A stretch of 64,000 nt of DNA from Desertivirga xinjiangensis (GCF_024436435.1 NZ_JAFMZP010000001.1:186001-250000), one strand, 5' to 3'. Shown: positions 27,238 through 38,464, numbered from the stretch's first letter. The notes: generated by a model from the sequence alone, not told the origin. Program-made: numbers and translations.

Positions 27238-30200
27238 GAATGTTGCCTCTATCAATATCGTCAGAGATATTGATAAAAATATAGAGTACATTCCGACGCC
27301 AAATTCTCGTGTCATCGCAAATCAAATTGTTAATGATTTCAGGGAAGGCGTGAGATCTTTTGGAATTATTGGTTCTTATGGAACCGGGAAGTCTGCTTTC
27401 ATTTTAGCGTTACAAAGACATTTGTCTGGATTATCTAATTACTTTCAATTAGATTTATTAGAAGATGCTAATGTAAAGTTCATAAATATTTTAGGGGAGT
27501 TTCGCTCTATAAAGGAAGCCCTCGCTGATCATTTCGATATTGAAGATTATGGGATCCTACCCCAAAAAATCTTTTCTCAAATATATAATGAATACTATGA
27601 TCTAGGCGGCGACAAAAAATTACTTATACTTTTTATTGATGAATTTGGAAAGTTTTTAGAATATGCCTTTAAGCATTCGGCAGAAAAGGAGCTGTATTTT
27701 GTTCAGCAGCTAGCGGAATTTGTAAACAATTCAGATAATAATATTCTGTTAATAACTGCTGTTCATCAAAGCTTTGATGCTTACTCTTATAATCTAAATA
27801 TCCGTCAACAAAATGAGTGGATAAAAGTTAAAGGCAGGTTCAGAGAATTAACTTTCAATGAACCTGTCGAACAACTCCTGTTTTTAGCCGCTCAACAACT
27901 TTCTAAGGCGAAAAGGGTAGGAAAAAGTAATGAGATAGAAGTTGGGTTAAATCTCTTCAAGAGTACGAAAGCCTTCACTCATTTATCCACAGACCTTCAA
28001 AATGTTGCGGAGAATTTGTACCCGTTGGATCTACTTTCTGCTCATATTTTGACTCATGCTCTGCAGAAATATGGGCAGAATGAAAGGTCACTATTCTCTT
28101 TCCTTCAGTCTACTGATCCTACCAGCCTCAACGAGCATTCGAGACGGAATGATAGATTTTACAATTTATCACATGTTTATGATTACTTGATTTTTAATTT
28201 CTACTCCTACTTGTACTTCTATGGGAATCCGGATCTTGTGGCTTGGAGAGCAATAAAAGCCGCACTTGACCTGGTAGAGAGAAAAGTGGAGAACAGAATC
28301 GAAGATTACTCTTCAATTGTTAAAACAGTAGGGCTACTTAATATATTTTCGAGTCCTGGAGCTTTATTGGACAGGCATTTTTTGCAACAATACTGTAAGA
28401 TTTGTTTAGGTATAGAGGATGCTCCCGATCTCATTGCTAGTCTTGAAAGTACTTATAAAGTAATCCTGTATCGCAATTATTCAACGCGATTTATTGTTAC
28501 AGAGGGAACTGATCTAGATATACCTTTGGCGTTGTCGAAGGCGTCAGAGAAAGTTGATGCAGTAAACGATGTGACTACGCTTTTAAACAGATATTACAAA
28601 TTACCTCCTGTTGTTGCAAAAGAGGCAACCTATAAATCAGGAACTCCACGTCTCTTTGAATTTGTTATATCTGAGTACCCTAAAAGCATAGTGGCAGAAG
28701 GCGAGACGGATGGGTACATCAATTTAATTTTCAATGATAACTTGGCACCTGAGGAACTTAAGAATTTTTCAGATGGACAAAAAGAAGCTATTTTGTTTGG
28801 ATTATATAAAAATTCAAATGCCATTAAGGAGTTACTTTTTGAAATCGAGAAAACTAAAAAAGTAATTGATGAAAATATAGATGACAAAGTCGCAATTAAA
28901 GAGCTTAGCGAGATATTGCTACATCAACAAAACTTACTAAATCATAAAATTCTAACTAATCTCTATAACTCTAAGGATGTTCAATGGGTTTTTAAGGGCC
29001 AAGTACAGGAACGAGTTGTAAACAAAAGAACGTTCAATAAATTACTGTCAGAAATATGTTTGAGGATTTATGACAAAGCTCCTAGATTCAACAATGAACT
29101 GATTAATAAGCATAAACTTTCTGGTTCTATTCATAGTGCTAAACGTGGTTATTTAAAAGCACTAGTAGAGAACTGGGATAAGAAGGACCTCGGATTTGCC
29201 CCTGACAAATTTCCACCAGAAAAAACTATAGCTCTCGCTCTCCTTGAGGAAAATGGGATTCGGCTATACGATAATATCTCTGATCACATTATAGTTGATC
29301 CTAAGAACCAATTTCATTTCATTTGGGATGCTTCAGAAGATTTTTTGAATACAGCAAAAGTCTCCAAGAGAAAGGTCTCTGAATTGAAAAGTATACTATC
29401 TCAAAGACCGTACAAGCTCAAACAGGGATTGATAGACTTTTGGATACCGACATTTTTATTTATTAGAAGAAATGAATTTGCCTTGTTTTGTGATGATAGA
29501 TATATTCCCCAGCTATCGTATGAAGTTCTAGAACTAATAATTAAAAATCCAGAGGAGTACGAGGTAAAAGCATTCGATATAATTGGAGTTAAATTGAATC
29601 TCTTCAATAGCTACCGAACATTTCTAAATCAATCTTCGGAAATTAAGCCAGGAAACCAAAGCTTTATCGAAACGATTAAGCCCTTTTTAAGCTTTTATCG
29701 CCATTTGCCGGAATATTCTAAAAATACTAATAGATTAAGCAAAGAGGCTAAACAAGTTCGTGACGTTATCTCCAAAGCTAAAGATCCGGAACAAACTTTT
29801 TTCGAAGCTTTTCCCTCTGCACTAGGCTTTGACTTAAACCAACTTTTGGAAAACGAAAGTAAATTACATCAGTATACAGAAAAGTTGCAAGATGCAGTTC
29901 GAGAATTACGGAGTGCCTACGACGAGCTGTTAGCCAGAATTGAAGAATTCATCTGTTCTGAAATACTCGGAGAGGAAATGGAATTCCTCGCTTATAAATC
30001 AAGGCTTAGAGAAAGATTTCAAGGTATAAAAAAGCATTTATTATTGCCTAGACAAAAACGTTTCCTACAGAGATTAGAATCAGACCTAGATGACAAAAGA
30101 GCATGGCTTAATTCTATAATGCAGCCTGTAACTGGAAATACCTTAGACAAATTCTCCGACGAAGAGGAAATAAGGCTTTATGACCAGTTCGAATTGTTAA

Positions 30201-30445
30201 TTCTTGAACTAGACAGTCTGACCTCTCTATCTCAAACAAATTTTTCAATAGAAAAGGAAGATTTATTAAGTTTAGAAATCAGTTCTTTTGATGCAGGCCT
30301 TTGTAAAAGGATAATTAGGCTTCCTAAAAGCAGAAGCCAAGAAGTGGAGAAAGTGGAGGTGGAATTACGAAGAACACTTTCAAATAATACTATAACTGAT
30401 TTGGCCGCTTTATCAAAGATACTAAAAGAGTTGATGGAGAAATGA
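27227..30445 (+). CDS. sspC: SspC-like large P-loop ATPase
   Basis: A 1072-residue ATPase. Walker A is GSYGTGKS at residues 49-56, Walker B LLILFIDEF with the catalytic DE at about 138-139, and a sensor-like segment LLITAVHQSF follows. The AAA-type core occupies the first 300 residues; the rest is mostly helical, with a coiled-coil-like stretch near the C-terminus (ESKLHQYTEKLQDAVRELRS). The N-terminal core also resembles BREX BrxC ATPases. Overlaps of 11 bp with sspB and 4 bp (ATGA) with sspD show a coupled operon. Role: energy-dependent step in phosphorothioate modification. Confidence 0.85.
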   Translation: MLIKNVASINIVRDIDKNIEYIPTPNSRVIANQIVNDFREGVRSFGIIGSYGTGKSAFILALQRHLSGLSNYFQLDLLEDANVKFINILGEFRSIKEALADHFDIEDYGILPQKIFSQIYNEYYDLGGDKKLLILFIDEFGKFLEYAFKHSAEKELYFVQQLAEFVNNSDNNILLITAVHQSFDAYSYNLNIRQQNEWIKVKGRFRELTFNEPVEQLLFLAAQQLSKAKRVGKSNEIEVGLNLFKSTKAFTHLSTDLQNVAENLYPLDLLSAHILTHALQKYGQNERSLFSFLQSTDPTSLNEHSRRNDRFYNLSHVYDYLIFNFYSYLYFYGNPDLVAWRAIKAALDLVERKVENRIEDYSSIVKTVGLLNIFSSPGALLDRHFLQQYCKICLGIEDAPDLIASLESTYKVILYRNYSTRFIVTEGTDLDIPLALSKASEKVDAVNDVTTLLNRYYKLPPVVAKEATYKSGTPRLFEFVISEYPKSIVAEGETDGYINLIFNDNLAPEELKNFSDGQKEAILFGLYKNSNAIKELLFEIEKTKKVIDENIDDKVAIKELSEILLHQQNLLNHKILTNLYNSKDVQWVFKGQVQERVVNKRTFNKLLSEICLRIYDKAPRFNNELINKHKLSGSIHSAKRGYLKALVENWDKKDLGFAPDKFPPEKTIALALLEENGIRLYDNISDHIIVDPKNQFHFIWDASEDFLNTAKVSKRKVSELKSILSQRPYKLKQGLIDFWIPTFLFIRRNEFALFCDDRYIPQLSYEVLELIIKNPEEYEVKAFDIIGVKLNLFNSYRTFLNQSSEIKPGNQSFIETIKPFLSFYRHLPEYSKNTNRLSKEAKQVRDVISKAKDPEQTFFEAFPSALGFDLNQLLENESKLHQYTEKLQDAVRELRSAYDELLARIEEFICSEILGEEMEFLAYKSRLRERFQGIKKHLLLPRQKRFLQRLESDLDDKRAWLNSIMQPVTGNTLDKFSDEEEIRLYDQFELLILELDSLTSLSQTNFSIEKEDLLSLEISSFDAGLCKRIIRLPKSRSQEVEKVEVELRRTLSNNTITDLAALSKILKELMEK

Positions 30446-31545
30446 AGAAAGTAAGACATGTACTCGGTATATCCGGAGGTAAGGATAGTGCAGCACTAGC
30501 TATTTATATGAAGGACAACTATCCTGACCTTGATATTGAATATTATACTTCAGATACAGGTAAGGAGCTAGATGCAACGTATAAACTGATCGACAACCTT
30601 GAAGTTTACCTTGGCAAGAAAATTATACGTTTGCAAGCCTTCAATGGTAGTCATAAGAATCCTTTTGACCATAAGCTAAAAACCCTAGGTGGCTTTTTAC
30701 CCTCTCCTGTGAATAGATGGTGTACCAAGAGCTTGAAGCTTGACACATTTGAAAAGTTTGTAGGGGACGATTCTGTCATATCTTATGTAGGAATTCGAGG
30801 AGACGAAGATAGAGAAGGTTATATTTCGACTAAGTCCAATATTCAATCAATTTTCCCATTCCGGCAGAATATTTGGAGTGAAGATGTTATCAATAAGGTT
30901 TTGATCGAACCAAATCGAATCAAAGTTGGCGAAATCTATGATAGATTAATTCCAACTTTTGAGGGCGATTACTTTCGTGAAATTCTTGGTACACCTTTAA
31001 CGGCTAATTTTAATCAAAAGCAAAAACTTCATTCTTTGCTTCGCACTAATACAAAGTTATTTAACCGACTCGTCTTTGAGTTTCTTAAAACTACATCATA
31101 TCCTCTTGCTACAGAGCCTGGTTTTTCATTGATTGATGACGATCGGATCTTAAAAATAGATGATATCTTCAGCATTTTAGAACAAAGTGGGGTAGGTATT
31201 CCAGAGTATTATAATAAGATAGAATTTCAAGTTAATGACAAGACAGGTAGTTATTGTAGAAGCCGTTCAGGATGTTATTTTTGTTTCTATCAACAAAAAA
31301 TAGAGTGGGTATGGTTACTAGAGCAACATCCTGAGCTTTTTAATCGAGCAATGGAATATGAACGGGGAGATTATACCTGGAACCAAGATGAAACTTTAGA
31401 AGAGTTGAGTCGGCCAGAAAGAGTGAAACAAATTAAAGAGGACTATCTAGTTCGTCAATCTCGCACTAGCGATTCAAATTCACCGTTCATGATTGATAAC
31501 ATACTTGATGCTGAAGAGGAAGGTTGTGCTTCTTGCTTTATTTAG
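30442..31545 (+). CDS. sspD: SspD/DndC-like sulfurtransferase (PAPS reductase fold)
   Basis: A 367-residue PP-loop ATP pyrophosphatase: SGGKDSAAL with the loop at residues 11-16. Four Cys are placed to bind an iron-sulfur cluster, Cys94 (NRWCTKS) and Cys272, Cys278, Cys281 (CRSRSGCYFC), the pattern of DndC/SspD. The enzyme adenylates the DNA backbone and passes sulfur to it. The first step, a cysteine desulfurase (SspA/DndA), is not encoded here. The gene ends facing the convergent sspH gene, 131 bp away; an imperfect stem there (about 31551-31592) may end transcription. Confidence 0.9.
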   Translation: MKKVRHVLGISGGKDSAALAIYMKDNYPDLDIEYYTSDTGKELDATYKLIDNLEVYLGKKIIRLQAFNGSHKNPFDHKLKTLGGFLPSPVNRWCTKSLKLDTFEKFVGDDSVISYVGIRGDEDREGYISTKSNIQSIFPFRQNIWSEDVINKVLIEPNRIKVGEIYDRLIPTFEGDYFREILGTPLTANFNQKQKLHSLLRTNTKLFNRLVFEFLKTTSYPLATEPGFSLIDDDRILKIDDIFSILEQSGVGIPEYYNKIEFQVNDKTGSYCRSRSGCYFCFYQQKIEWVWLLEQHPELFNRAMEYERGDYTWNQDETLEELSRPERVKQIKEDYLVRQSRTSDSNSPFMIDNILDAEEEGCASCFI

Positions 31546-31676
31546 CCTTCGGAATAGTGAAGCTATCGTCCAAAAACGAACTTCATTGTTCCTTTTCGGA
31601 GAGATTTACCACATATTTAGGACCTGACTTATTCCCCCTCTGGACCTTGTTTAATTTGTAATAAAATAAGCCAGTA

Positions 31677-34600
31677 CTATATTGTCGTTAAATCCTCCTT
31701 GCAAAGTTCCCAGAATGCTTTGTCTTTTATTTTAATTGGAGGGCTTCCTGCAAGATTAACAATGCTATAATGCTTGTCTAAACTTTTAATCACTCCTGTT
31801 AAAGCGTCCCTATCATTTCTGTTCGGTAAATCAAATAATGTGGCAATTTCCTTGTCTTTAATCTCATTCACTCTATGGATGATCCAAGTAAGAATATAGT
31901 TAGAATACTCATTTTCTGCAGTTATAAAATGATTTAAAAATTGAGTTGACAAAATAGTTCCCACACCATACTCTCTTCCTTCTTTTAATATCTTTCTGAG
32001 TGATTCAAAATCTTTACTTAAGAAATTGTCCGCCTCGTCTACAAGGACAATTTTATTAATTTGTCTTAAGTCACCATCAATCTTGCTATGCCCGTGGATC
32101 TGCATTTGAGAATAGAATTGATCAAGCGTAATGGCAACTATTAAGTTTTGCAAATCCGTGCTGTACCCATTTAAATTAATTATTGTTACGCCATCTATAA
32201 GTTCAAATAATGGCTTTGTTTTTGCTCCATCTGCCTCGAAAATTTCATAATCATAAATCTCGGTTAGCGCGGCGTGCAAGCTATCTATTTTCGGATTTTC
32301 ACTATCTAGATAAATTTCACATACTTCATTAATGGTTGGCGCTGTTCTTACCCAGGTTTGGGGTTCATCTTTTATAATACCAGCATTGGCATAAGCTTGC
32401 ATGATAATGCCTCTTAATGCTGTCTTTTGTATATTTCCTAAAGTAAAGGCTTTTGAAATTGTCTCTTGTAATGTCCTAGTCGTATGTAAAGGCAGCAGTG
32501 GTTTAGGCGTCTTCCCAATAGCTAAGGCAAGGGGATTATACGGTAATTTATGTAATTCGTAGATATTCGCGTTTGTAGCATTCACAAAGTCGTCTTTAAT
32601 GTAATCTCCCTTGTAATCAAAGATTAGAATGCCAAGCTTTTTTGAATCGACATTTTGATGAGTATTCTTTATTAATTGAGTAATAAGAGACTTTGTGAAT
32701 TGAGTTTTTCCTGTTCCCATAGTACCTATGATTCCAGTGTTCATATGCATAACCTTATTAGTTGAAGTTGGAAACCACTCGATAGGCTTGCCATTGCTAG
32801 CTTGGCTTCCAAACAATACTTTTAAGGGAGAAGTTAAATAGGTTTGTAGAGGGTCTTCTACATTTTCTTTTGTAAGGACTTCTTCACCAGGAATATCCTC
32901 GATGTCTGAAGGATATTCATTCTTTACCTCAATTTCATCCTCCCGCTCTAAAGCAAGAAGAAAGTCAGTGTCTTCAAGGATGTTTCGGACAATCGAAGTA
33001 GCATATTTATGCTCCAAAAGGTCATTAATAGTGATGCCAATTGCATTCTGATCAGAATATCGCAATTTCAACTTCTCAACGGACTGCACCAAATCATTTA
33101 ATCCGTCAGACTCAAACAAGTTTATTTGTAAGTAATTCTCTCTAAAGGCTATATCTCGCTTGCCGTAAGATGAATTCTCTTTAAATGATAGCACACCGAA
33201 ATTTCCGATATAAGAATTTAAGGTCCCAATAGAAAATGAATCATTTAAAAGCTTGCCTCGCCACTGTTCAATATCTTCCCACCTAGATGAGTAATCCGGC
33301 CAAACATTATAAAGTGCCAATTTTTGCGCTGCAGTTAAAATCAGTTTTGAGAAATAGTTTCTGTAGATCTTTCCGCTTAAGCCTGGTTGGCAAAGAGTTT
33401 TTATTATTAACTCAAAAGAATTTTTCCCCTGAATAACCCCTTTCTTAATAGTCTTAGACGCGTTATTCCCAATCTTTACTTCAACTGGGTAGAAATATAA
33501 CTGTAGAACCCCTTCGATTTCTTCAAGACCAACCATTAGTAAATCGTCGCTAAACTGCCCAGTCTTATTTAGATTCTTCACTGAAAACAACCCTGACTTT
33601 TGTTTCAATCCAGCTCCCCCAGTCACCCTAAGAATTTCTTCTAAAGACAGTACCACCCAAGTTATTTTTGGATGATCAAGAATTGCTAACAACTCTTTTA
33701 CTGCTGATAGAATGCTTATTTTCTCTTTTTCTACCTTTTCGTAAGGGTTCTGCGATCCAAGCTTCAACAGCCAATAACCGTTTATTGCATTGAACATATC
33801 AATAATAGGCTTAATTGCACCATCAATGTTCTCGACTTTCGATTTCAGATAGTCTTTAAGAATGTATTCGTACTGCTCCCACTTACTTGTGACCGTTATA
33901 GAATCAAAACCACTAGATGTACTGTACTGATCTGTGTAGTGTATTATAACAACATCTTTATCACTTTTGAAAAAGCTTAAATCAACACGAGGATTAATAA
34001 AAGTAACCCATTGTGAACTTGAGTAAACCTCCTGCAAGTTTTGCTTGACTTTACTGTTTATTACTGAGGCAAAAGCATAATGATCTTTATAAATTTGTGA
34101 GGTTCCTTCTATATGGGCGAGAGAATTAAGCTTTCTAGACAGTTGCAGCAAAATATCCCCATCAAATTCCTCTAAGTATTTAATGCCAAAGCCTGTGCGG
34201 TAATTTCCTTGACTATAAATAGACGGCAGGTCAGATAAAATACCTCCTAGTGATACCCCAGACGCTATTTCGCTAGTGTTGTTATCGGATTTCTCCACAT
34301 CACTTTCGTCAAATTGATGGAAAGTAATATGAGCATATTCATATTTTGTTTCATTTATACTTGAGTCAGTTTTAAGGAAAAACTGAACTTTTTCATGATA
34401 AAGTTTCAAGAAGTCCTCAACTTCAAGTTTTCCCCGCAACTGCTCCAGGTTTATGCCAAACTCGTTTTTAATGATTTCGGCACTTTCGAATTTAGAAAAT
34501 TGCTCAAAGCAAGTAACGAAACTTTCTGAGCCATAAATGTTGATGGAAATTGGGAAAACGTCATTCGGATTCTTAGAGTTATTTGAAAGTTCTTTTGTAG

Positions 34601-36992
34601 CCGAACTAAAATATTCAAAAATCCCCTGCAGAGTTTCTCTCCCGTCTCCAATATTAATTAAGTTTAAGCGTATTGGAGCATTTTTTTCAATGTATAAGAA
34701 TGAGAAGTGTTTCACAAACTCCCTGATTTTAGAAGACATCATCTCAGGGACATTTTTTCGATTTATCGACTGACCTTCAACCGTAGCATTAACATAATAC
34801 AACCATTCGGGAGATTGATCTTGATCAATGCCTATAAAATACTCTTTCTCGCCACCTCCATCATTTATAAAAGGTAGGAGATTGATAGGGGAAAATTTCT
34901 TTGCAAGCTCTCCGTTTTCATTATTCCAAAATTGTTCGTCTAAGGAATCTAATAATGTTAATTGGTATGCTACTAAAAGTGGATGTAAGGGGGAAAGTTT
35001 TAGCCGCTCTAAATTTCCTTGTTCCCTAATTGTGCCAATCCGTAACAGAGACTTTTCGGCTCTTGAAAGGGAGCCATTTTGTTCTATGTTGTTAAGATGA
35101 AATAGATAAATTTTTATATATTTCCGATATAACGTCCTGAGTTCTCCAGCAACATAGATAGTACTAGGTAAAATTCTATAACTTCCTTTAATTGTCGACC
35201 GGAAATAGGAAATGATATTTTTATATGCCTCATCTAAGTCGGGAGGTAAAATACCTGTTCTATCTTCTAGCTTTCCATGTCCAGTTATGACAATCTCAGA
35301 ATATCCTAGATCAATTATTTCTTCTTCTAATCTTAGATTTTCCCTGAAATCTCCAGTCGGGAAATAGACTGTATTAAAATGCTCGAGAGTAATAATTTCT
35401 CTATCAGGACGCTTTTCATCTGTCCTTTTAAGGTAATAGAAGGATTTTTTATTTATATTCTTTTTACTCCATACAGTTTGCCCCCCTATTGGCGCAGGTT
35501 TAATGCCAGACATTACGAATCTGGCAAAGATTGAAGCTGACTTGTAATTTAGGGTAAAAGGAAGGGATAGGCTGTCCGTTACATCGACTTCTCCTAATTG
35601 GAGCTTTAAAGATTGCTCTGAAGATAACTCATAGGCATTACTTGGATAGAATAAAAATGGCTCCGTTTCTAATCCATCCTCATTGAAGAGTAAATAATCA
35701 TCAGAATAAAACTCGATTCCAAATTTGCCACTTTGCTGAATCTGAACTATATACTTTGTTTTGACGGGTCTTAAAATAGTCTCTTCGAAAGGTACTACAA
35801 GAACTTTAAAAACGTAAGTGTTTGTTTTACCGTCCTTCTTTTCTGTGTATCCAAGCCTATAGGTGTTGAAGTTAGTCGGAGTCTGTATTGGAAGTGTGAT
35901 ATGTAGCGACTTAGACTCTTCTTCAATAGTTGCTAAAACTGGCCCCGAGAAAGCATCAAGGGAAGGTCTCTTTTTAAATTTTAAATCAACTGAAAGTTCA
36001 TGTTGTAACTTAGGATTAAAAATGATAATATTTCGAATTTTCGCTTTGCTCGCACTGTTCCCTTCTTCTTTATCCCAGATAATATTTTCTTCACTAGTGA
36101 CTTCGTCAGTATTAGGTATATACTCATTAAACTTAATATTGTCTCTATTTTCTTCATACTTTAATATTTGATCAAAAGATACATTTTGCCAGTTTTCTCT
36201 ATCTGAAAGGGCTTTTTGACCACTTTTATCAAAATGTCTTTCTAGGTAATCATCCAAAGTTCCTAGTTCCTCGTTCTGAGAAATCTCCGAAAAGTACTTG
36301 CGATTTTTAAGAACCCTTTGCCGTATTTCTCTCTTTGGTAGTTCTTCATTGTGAACTTTTTCATCAAAAAATACACCTAGCAGGTTATAATCTTCTTTAA
36401 CCAATTTTTTAGTTATTAAAATAACTAAGTATTTTTTCAGATCGAAAACATTTGAGTTTTCAATTTGGTAGTCACTCGATTCTGATTTTATCAGTTCTCG
36501 CAGAAATTCTTTTTGAGTTGAGGTAAACTCAGGCTCTTTTGAAAACTCTGCAATAATGTTTTTACTAACCGTTTCATAGTGCAAAGGCATATCCCTACTG
36601 GCTAGGCTCTCTGCTCCTTTGTTTATACTTTCAAGTTCAGATGAGTGAATAAAAAAAATGGCAGAATTACTCTCGAACTGTGATACCTTTTGAAAATTAT
36701 TCCTAAGACCGGTAAGTAGGTCTTCGTTATTATGGCTAGCAATAATAACTTTTGTGTTTTTTATTTTTAGTGCATAGGTATCATAATCATTATATAGATA
36801 GGAGATAACTTCAATACCTTCGTCTTTGTACGCCGCTTCAGCAAAGGTTTTTAAACAACTATATAATTGATGGACATCTGATTCCCTCTCAAACCTTATT
36901 TGATACTTACTCCCATCTTTCAGAGTGCCGGCTGTGAAAAAATCTAATATCAATTTAGATAAATAGAAATATAATCTGTTCTCTTGTTCCAT
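31677..36992 (-). CDS. sspH: SspH/DptH-like HerA-type ATPase
   Basis: A 1771-residue protein, the usual size for DptH. The HerA/FtsK-like motor lies at the C-terminus: Walker A GTMGTGKTQF near residue 1420, and Walker B KIVLVDEADNF near 1650, followed by GREYGVGTILSTQFLNHF. The first 1300 residues are unassigned. DptH-type proteins belong to the restriction arm that damages DNA lacking phosphorothioate. Its ATG overlaps the sspG stop as TAATG, so translation is coupled. Codon use is AT-rich like the rest of the island. Confidence 0.88.
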   Translation of the reverse strand: MEQENRLYFYLSKLILDFFTAGTLKDGSKYQIRFERESDVHQLYSCLKTFAEAAYKDEGIEVISYLYNDYDTYALKIKNTKVIIASHNNEDLLTGLRNNFQKVSQFESNSAIFFIHSSELESINKGAESLASRDMPLHYETVSKNIIAEFSKEPEFTSTQKEFLRELIKSESSDYQIENSNVFDLKKYLVILITKKLVKEDYNLLGVFFDEKVHNEELPKREIRQRVLKNRKYFSEISQNEELGTLDDYLERHFDKSGQKALSDRENWQNVSFDQILKYEENRDNIKFNEYIPNTDEVTSEENIIWDKEEGNSASKAKIRNIIIFNPKLQHELSVDLKFKKRPSLDAFSGPVLATIEEESKSLHITLPIQTPTNFNTYRLGYTEKKDGKTNTYVFKVLVVPFEETILRPVKTKYIVQIQQSGKFGIEFYSDDYLLFNEDGLETEPFLFYPSNAYELSSEQSLKLQLGEVDVTDSLSLPFTLNYKSASIFARFVMSGIKPAPIGGQTVWSKKNINKKSFYYLKRTDEKRPDREIITLEHFNTVYFPTGDFRENLRLEEEIIDLGYSEIVITGHGKLEDRTGILPPDLDEAYKNIISYFRSTIKGSYRILPSTIYVAGELRTLYRKYIKIYLFHLNNIEQNGSLSRAEKSLLRIGTIREQGNLERLKLSPLHPLLVAYQLTLLDSLDEQFWNNENGELAKKFSPINLLPFINDGGGEKEYFIGIDQDQSPEWLYYVNATVEGQSINRKNVPEMMSSKIREFVKHFSFLYIEKNAPIRLNLINIGDGRETLQGIFEYFSSATKELSNNSKNPNDVFPISINIYGSESFVTCFEQFSKFESAEIIKNEFGINLEQLRGKLEVEDFLKLYHEKVQFFLKTDSSINETKYEYAHITFHQFDESDVEKSDNNTSEIASGVSLGGILSDLPSIYSQGNYRTGFGIKYLEEFDGDILLQLSRKLNSLAHIEGTSQIYKDHYAFASVINSKVKQNLQEVYSSSQWVTFINPRVDLSFFKSDKDVVIIHYTDQYSTSSGFDSITVTSKWEQYEYILKDYLKSKVENIDGAIKPIIDMFNAINGYWLLKLGSQNPYEKVEKEKISILSAVKELLAILDHPKITWVVLSLEEILRVTGGAGLKQKSGLFSVKNLNKTGQFSDDLLMVGLEEIEGVLQLYFYPVEVKIGNNASKTIKKGVIQGKNSFELIIKTLCQPGLSGKIYRNYFSKLILTAAQKLALYNVWPDYSSRWEDIEQWRGKLLNDSFSIGTLNSYIGNFGVLSFKENSSYGKRDIAFRENYLQINLFESDGLNDLVQSVEKLKLRYSDQNAIGITINDLLEHKYATSIVRNILEDTDFLLALEREDEIEVKNEYPSDIEDIPGEEVLTKENVEDPLQTYLTSPLKVLFGSQASNGKPIEWFPTSTNKVMHMNTGIIGTMGTGKTQFTKSLITQLIKNTHQNVDSKKLGILIFDYKGDYIKDDFVNATNANIYELHKLPYNPLALAIGKTPKPLLPLHTTRTLQETISKAFTLGNIQKTALRGIIMQAYANAGIIKDEPQTWVRTAPTINEVCEIYLDSENPKIDSLHAALTEIYDYEIFEADGAKTKPLFELIDGVTIINLNGYSTDLQNLIVAITLDQFYSQMQIHGHSKIDGDLRQINKIVLVDEADNFLSKDFESLRKILKEGREYGVGTILSTQFLNHFITAENEYSNYILTWIIHRVNEIKDKEIATLFDLPNRNDRDALTGVIKSLDKHYSIVNLAGSPPIKIKDKAFWELCKEDLTTI

Positions 36993-38461
36993 TACCTATT
37001 ATATAAGCGAGTTACATATTGGGCATCCCCGCTGTCGCTCTTTTTTTCTAAAATGTTTATTTTCTCAAAGAAATTTACTACTTCTCTTTTGGATTGATTA
37101 TCAAGTAATATTCCTCTTCTTTCTAGTTGTAGCCATAAGTGACTCGTCAATATCTTGTCTTTTCCTGAACTCATTATACTCATTTCAGTAAAAAGAAGAA
37201 GTCCCTCTTTATCTAATTTTAAGGTCCCTCCAAGACTACCTCTCGATTTATAGTAATTTAATTTGACGAACTCTTTATACCAAGCATTGAAAGAGCGATA
37301 TGCTGCTCTCCTAGTGTAGGATTTCTCGAATTGATATTTTATCATCGAGTACAGCTTATGTATTAAAGAAGTGGAGTGGTAATAGGAATAAGTTTTCCCT
37401 TCAGGTATTTTATATTTGGCATCGAAATCGGACCAGTCTGTGTCTTTAATGCTGTCTCGATACCTGTTAATAATTTTATTGACAACTACAGTTAATCCCT
37501 TTTCTGATTCTTCATCCATTTGCTGAATGTCAGTCAGAATTTCGCTATAAGTAAAACATTTCTTTAGAAACCGGCCCTCAGATGATTGAATTGTATGTAA
37601 TAACTCCAAACAATTCGCATGGGCAAACATAGGTTCAACTAACTTTTCCAGCTTTCGCCATCCATTATCAATCGCCAACCTTGATTTAGATAGCTTTTCC
37701 CAATCAAGGGAAAAATAGAATAAACCAGGTCTGGGATTATCACTAAATAAATTGCTCAACTGGGCTATCAACTTTAATATGTACTGGAAATAATAGAACT
37801 TTATAAGAGTAGAAACCTTCTCAGTAAATAAGGCTTTGTTTTGGATCAAATTACTTAGGTCTTCTTTAAAAAGATCTCGGATTTCCTTCACTAAGGGGCC
37901 TTCGTAATATCCATTTCTATTATAAGTTGATACTCCTTTATTTGTAATGTTTTTAAACTTATCCAGAACAAGTTGATACAAGATGTTATTTGGAGCATTA
38001 TCAGATATCGTATTTTCTATTATTTTCTCAACCTCATCATCTATTAACAAATTGCAAATAAAGTTTTCTAAGTTTTTTAGCTTCGCATTTGGCCATTGAA
38101 ATCCCAAATGCGGTAAAACCTGAAATGAGAATAAGATTAAATGTTCATTTTTATCAAAAAGTAATTCCGCAATAATGTCTTCAAGGTCTTCCTTATTCGG
38201 TCCAGCATCTACTTCGTCTACAATTAGTTGGATCAATTGATCTTTAGGCAACAAAGAGGTTTGCTCCATTCCAAGACATGAGCGATGAAACTTTCCCGAA
38301 ATGCCGTAAAAATTGATTAGGTCTAAAGATGACTCTGGAAGTTCTTTTAATTCGGTTGCAAATGGAAATAGTTTAATTAAATTACCTTTATTATGCTGGA
38401 ACCCCTTTTTTGAGCCATCGAAAGAGGATGAATAGTCTTGTTCGTCTATTGAAAAAAGCAT
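36992..38461 (-). CDS. sspG: SspG/DptG-like protein
   Basis: A 489-residue protein with no visible enzymatic motif; the N-terminus reads LFSIDEQDYSSSFDGSKKGF. The C-terminal part is helical with basic patches (KSYTRRAAYRSFNAWYKEFV). The assignment rests on position, size and coupling: 3 bp after sspF and overlapping sspH by one base, exactly as in dptF-dptG-dptH operons. In those systems G is needed for restriction but has no known enzyme activity. Confidence 0.8.
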   Translation of the reverse strand: MLFSIDEQDYSSSFDGSKKGFQHNKGNLIKLFPFATELKELPESSLDLINFYGISGKFHRSCLGMEQTSLLPKDQLIQLIVDEVDAGPNKEDLEDIIAELLFDKNEHLILFSFQVLPHLGFQWPNAKLKNLENFICNLLIDDEVEKIIENTISDNAPNNILYQLVLDKFKNITNKGVSTYNRNGYYEGPLVKEIRDLFKEDLSNLIQNKALFTEKVSTLIKFYYFQYILKLIAQLSNLFSDNPRPGLFYFSLDWEKLSKSRLAIDNGWRKLEKLVEPMFAHANCLELLHTIQSSEGRFLKKCFTYSEILTDIQQMDEESEKGLTVVVNKIINRYRDSIKDTDWSDFDAKYKIPEGKTYSYYHSTSLIHKLYSMIKYQFEKSYTRRAAYRSFNAWYKEFVKLNYYKSRGSLGGTLKLDKEGLLLFTEMSIMSSGKDKILTSHLWLQLERRGILLDNQSKREVVNFFEKINILEKKSDSGDAQYVTRLYNR

Positions 38462-38464
38462 TTT

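Noticed and set aside
27227-31545. Reading the DUF4007/ATPase/PAPS-reductase set as a BREX system
   Set aside because: The ATPase core resembles BrxC, but there is no PglX methylase, PglZ or BrxL gene; the gene order fits sspBCD instead.
31551-31592. Possible terminator hairpin between the convergent sspD and sspH genes
   Set aside because: The arms pair only with several mismatches and wobble pairs and lack a T-run, so it was not listed as a feature.
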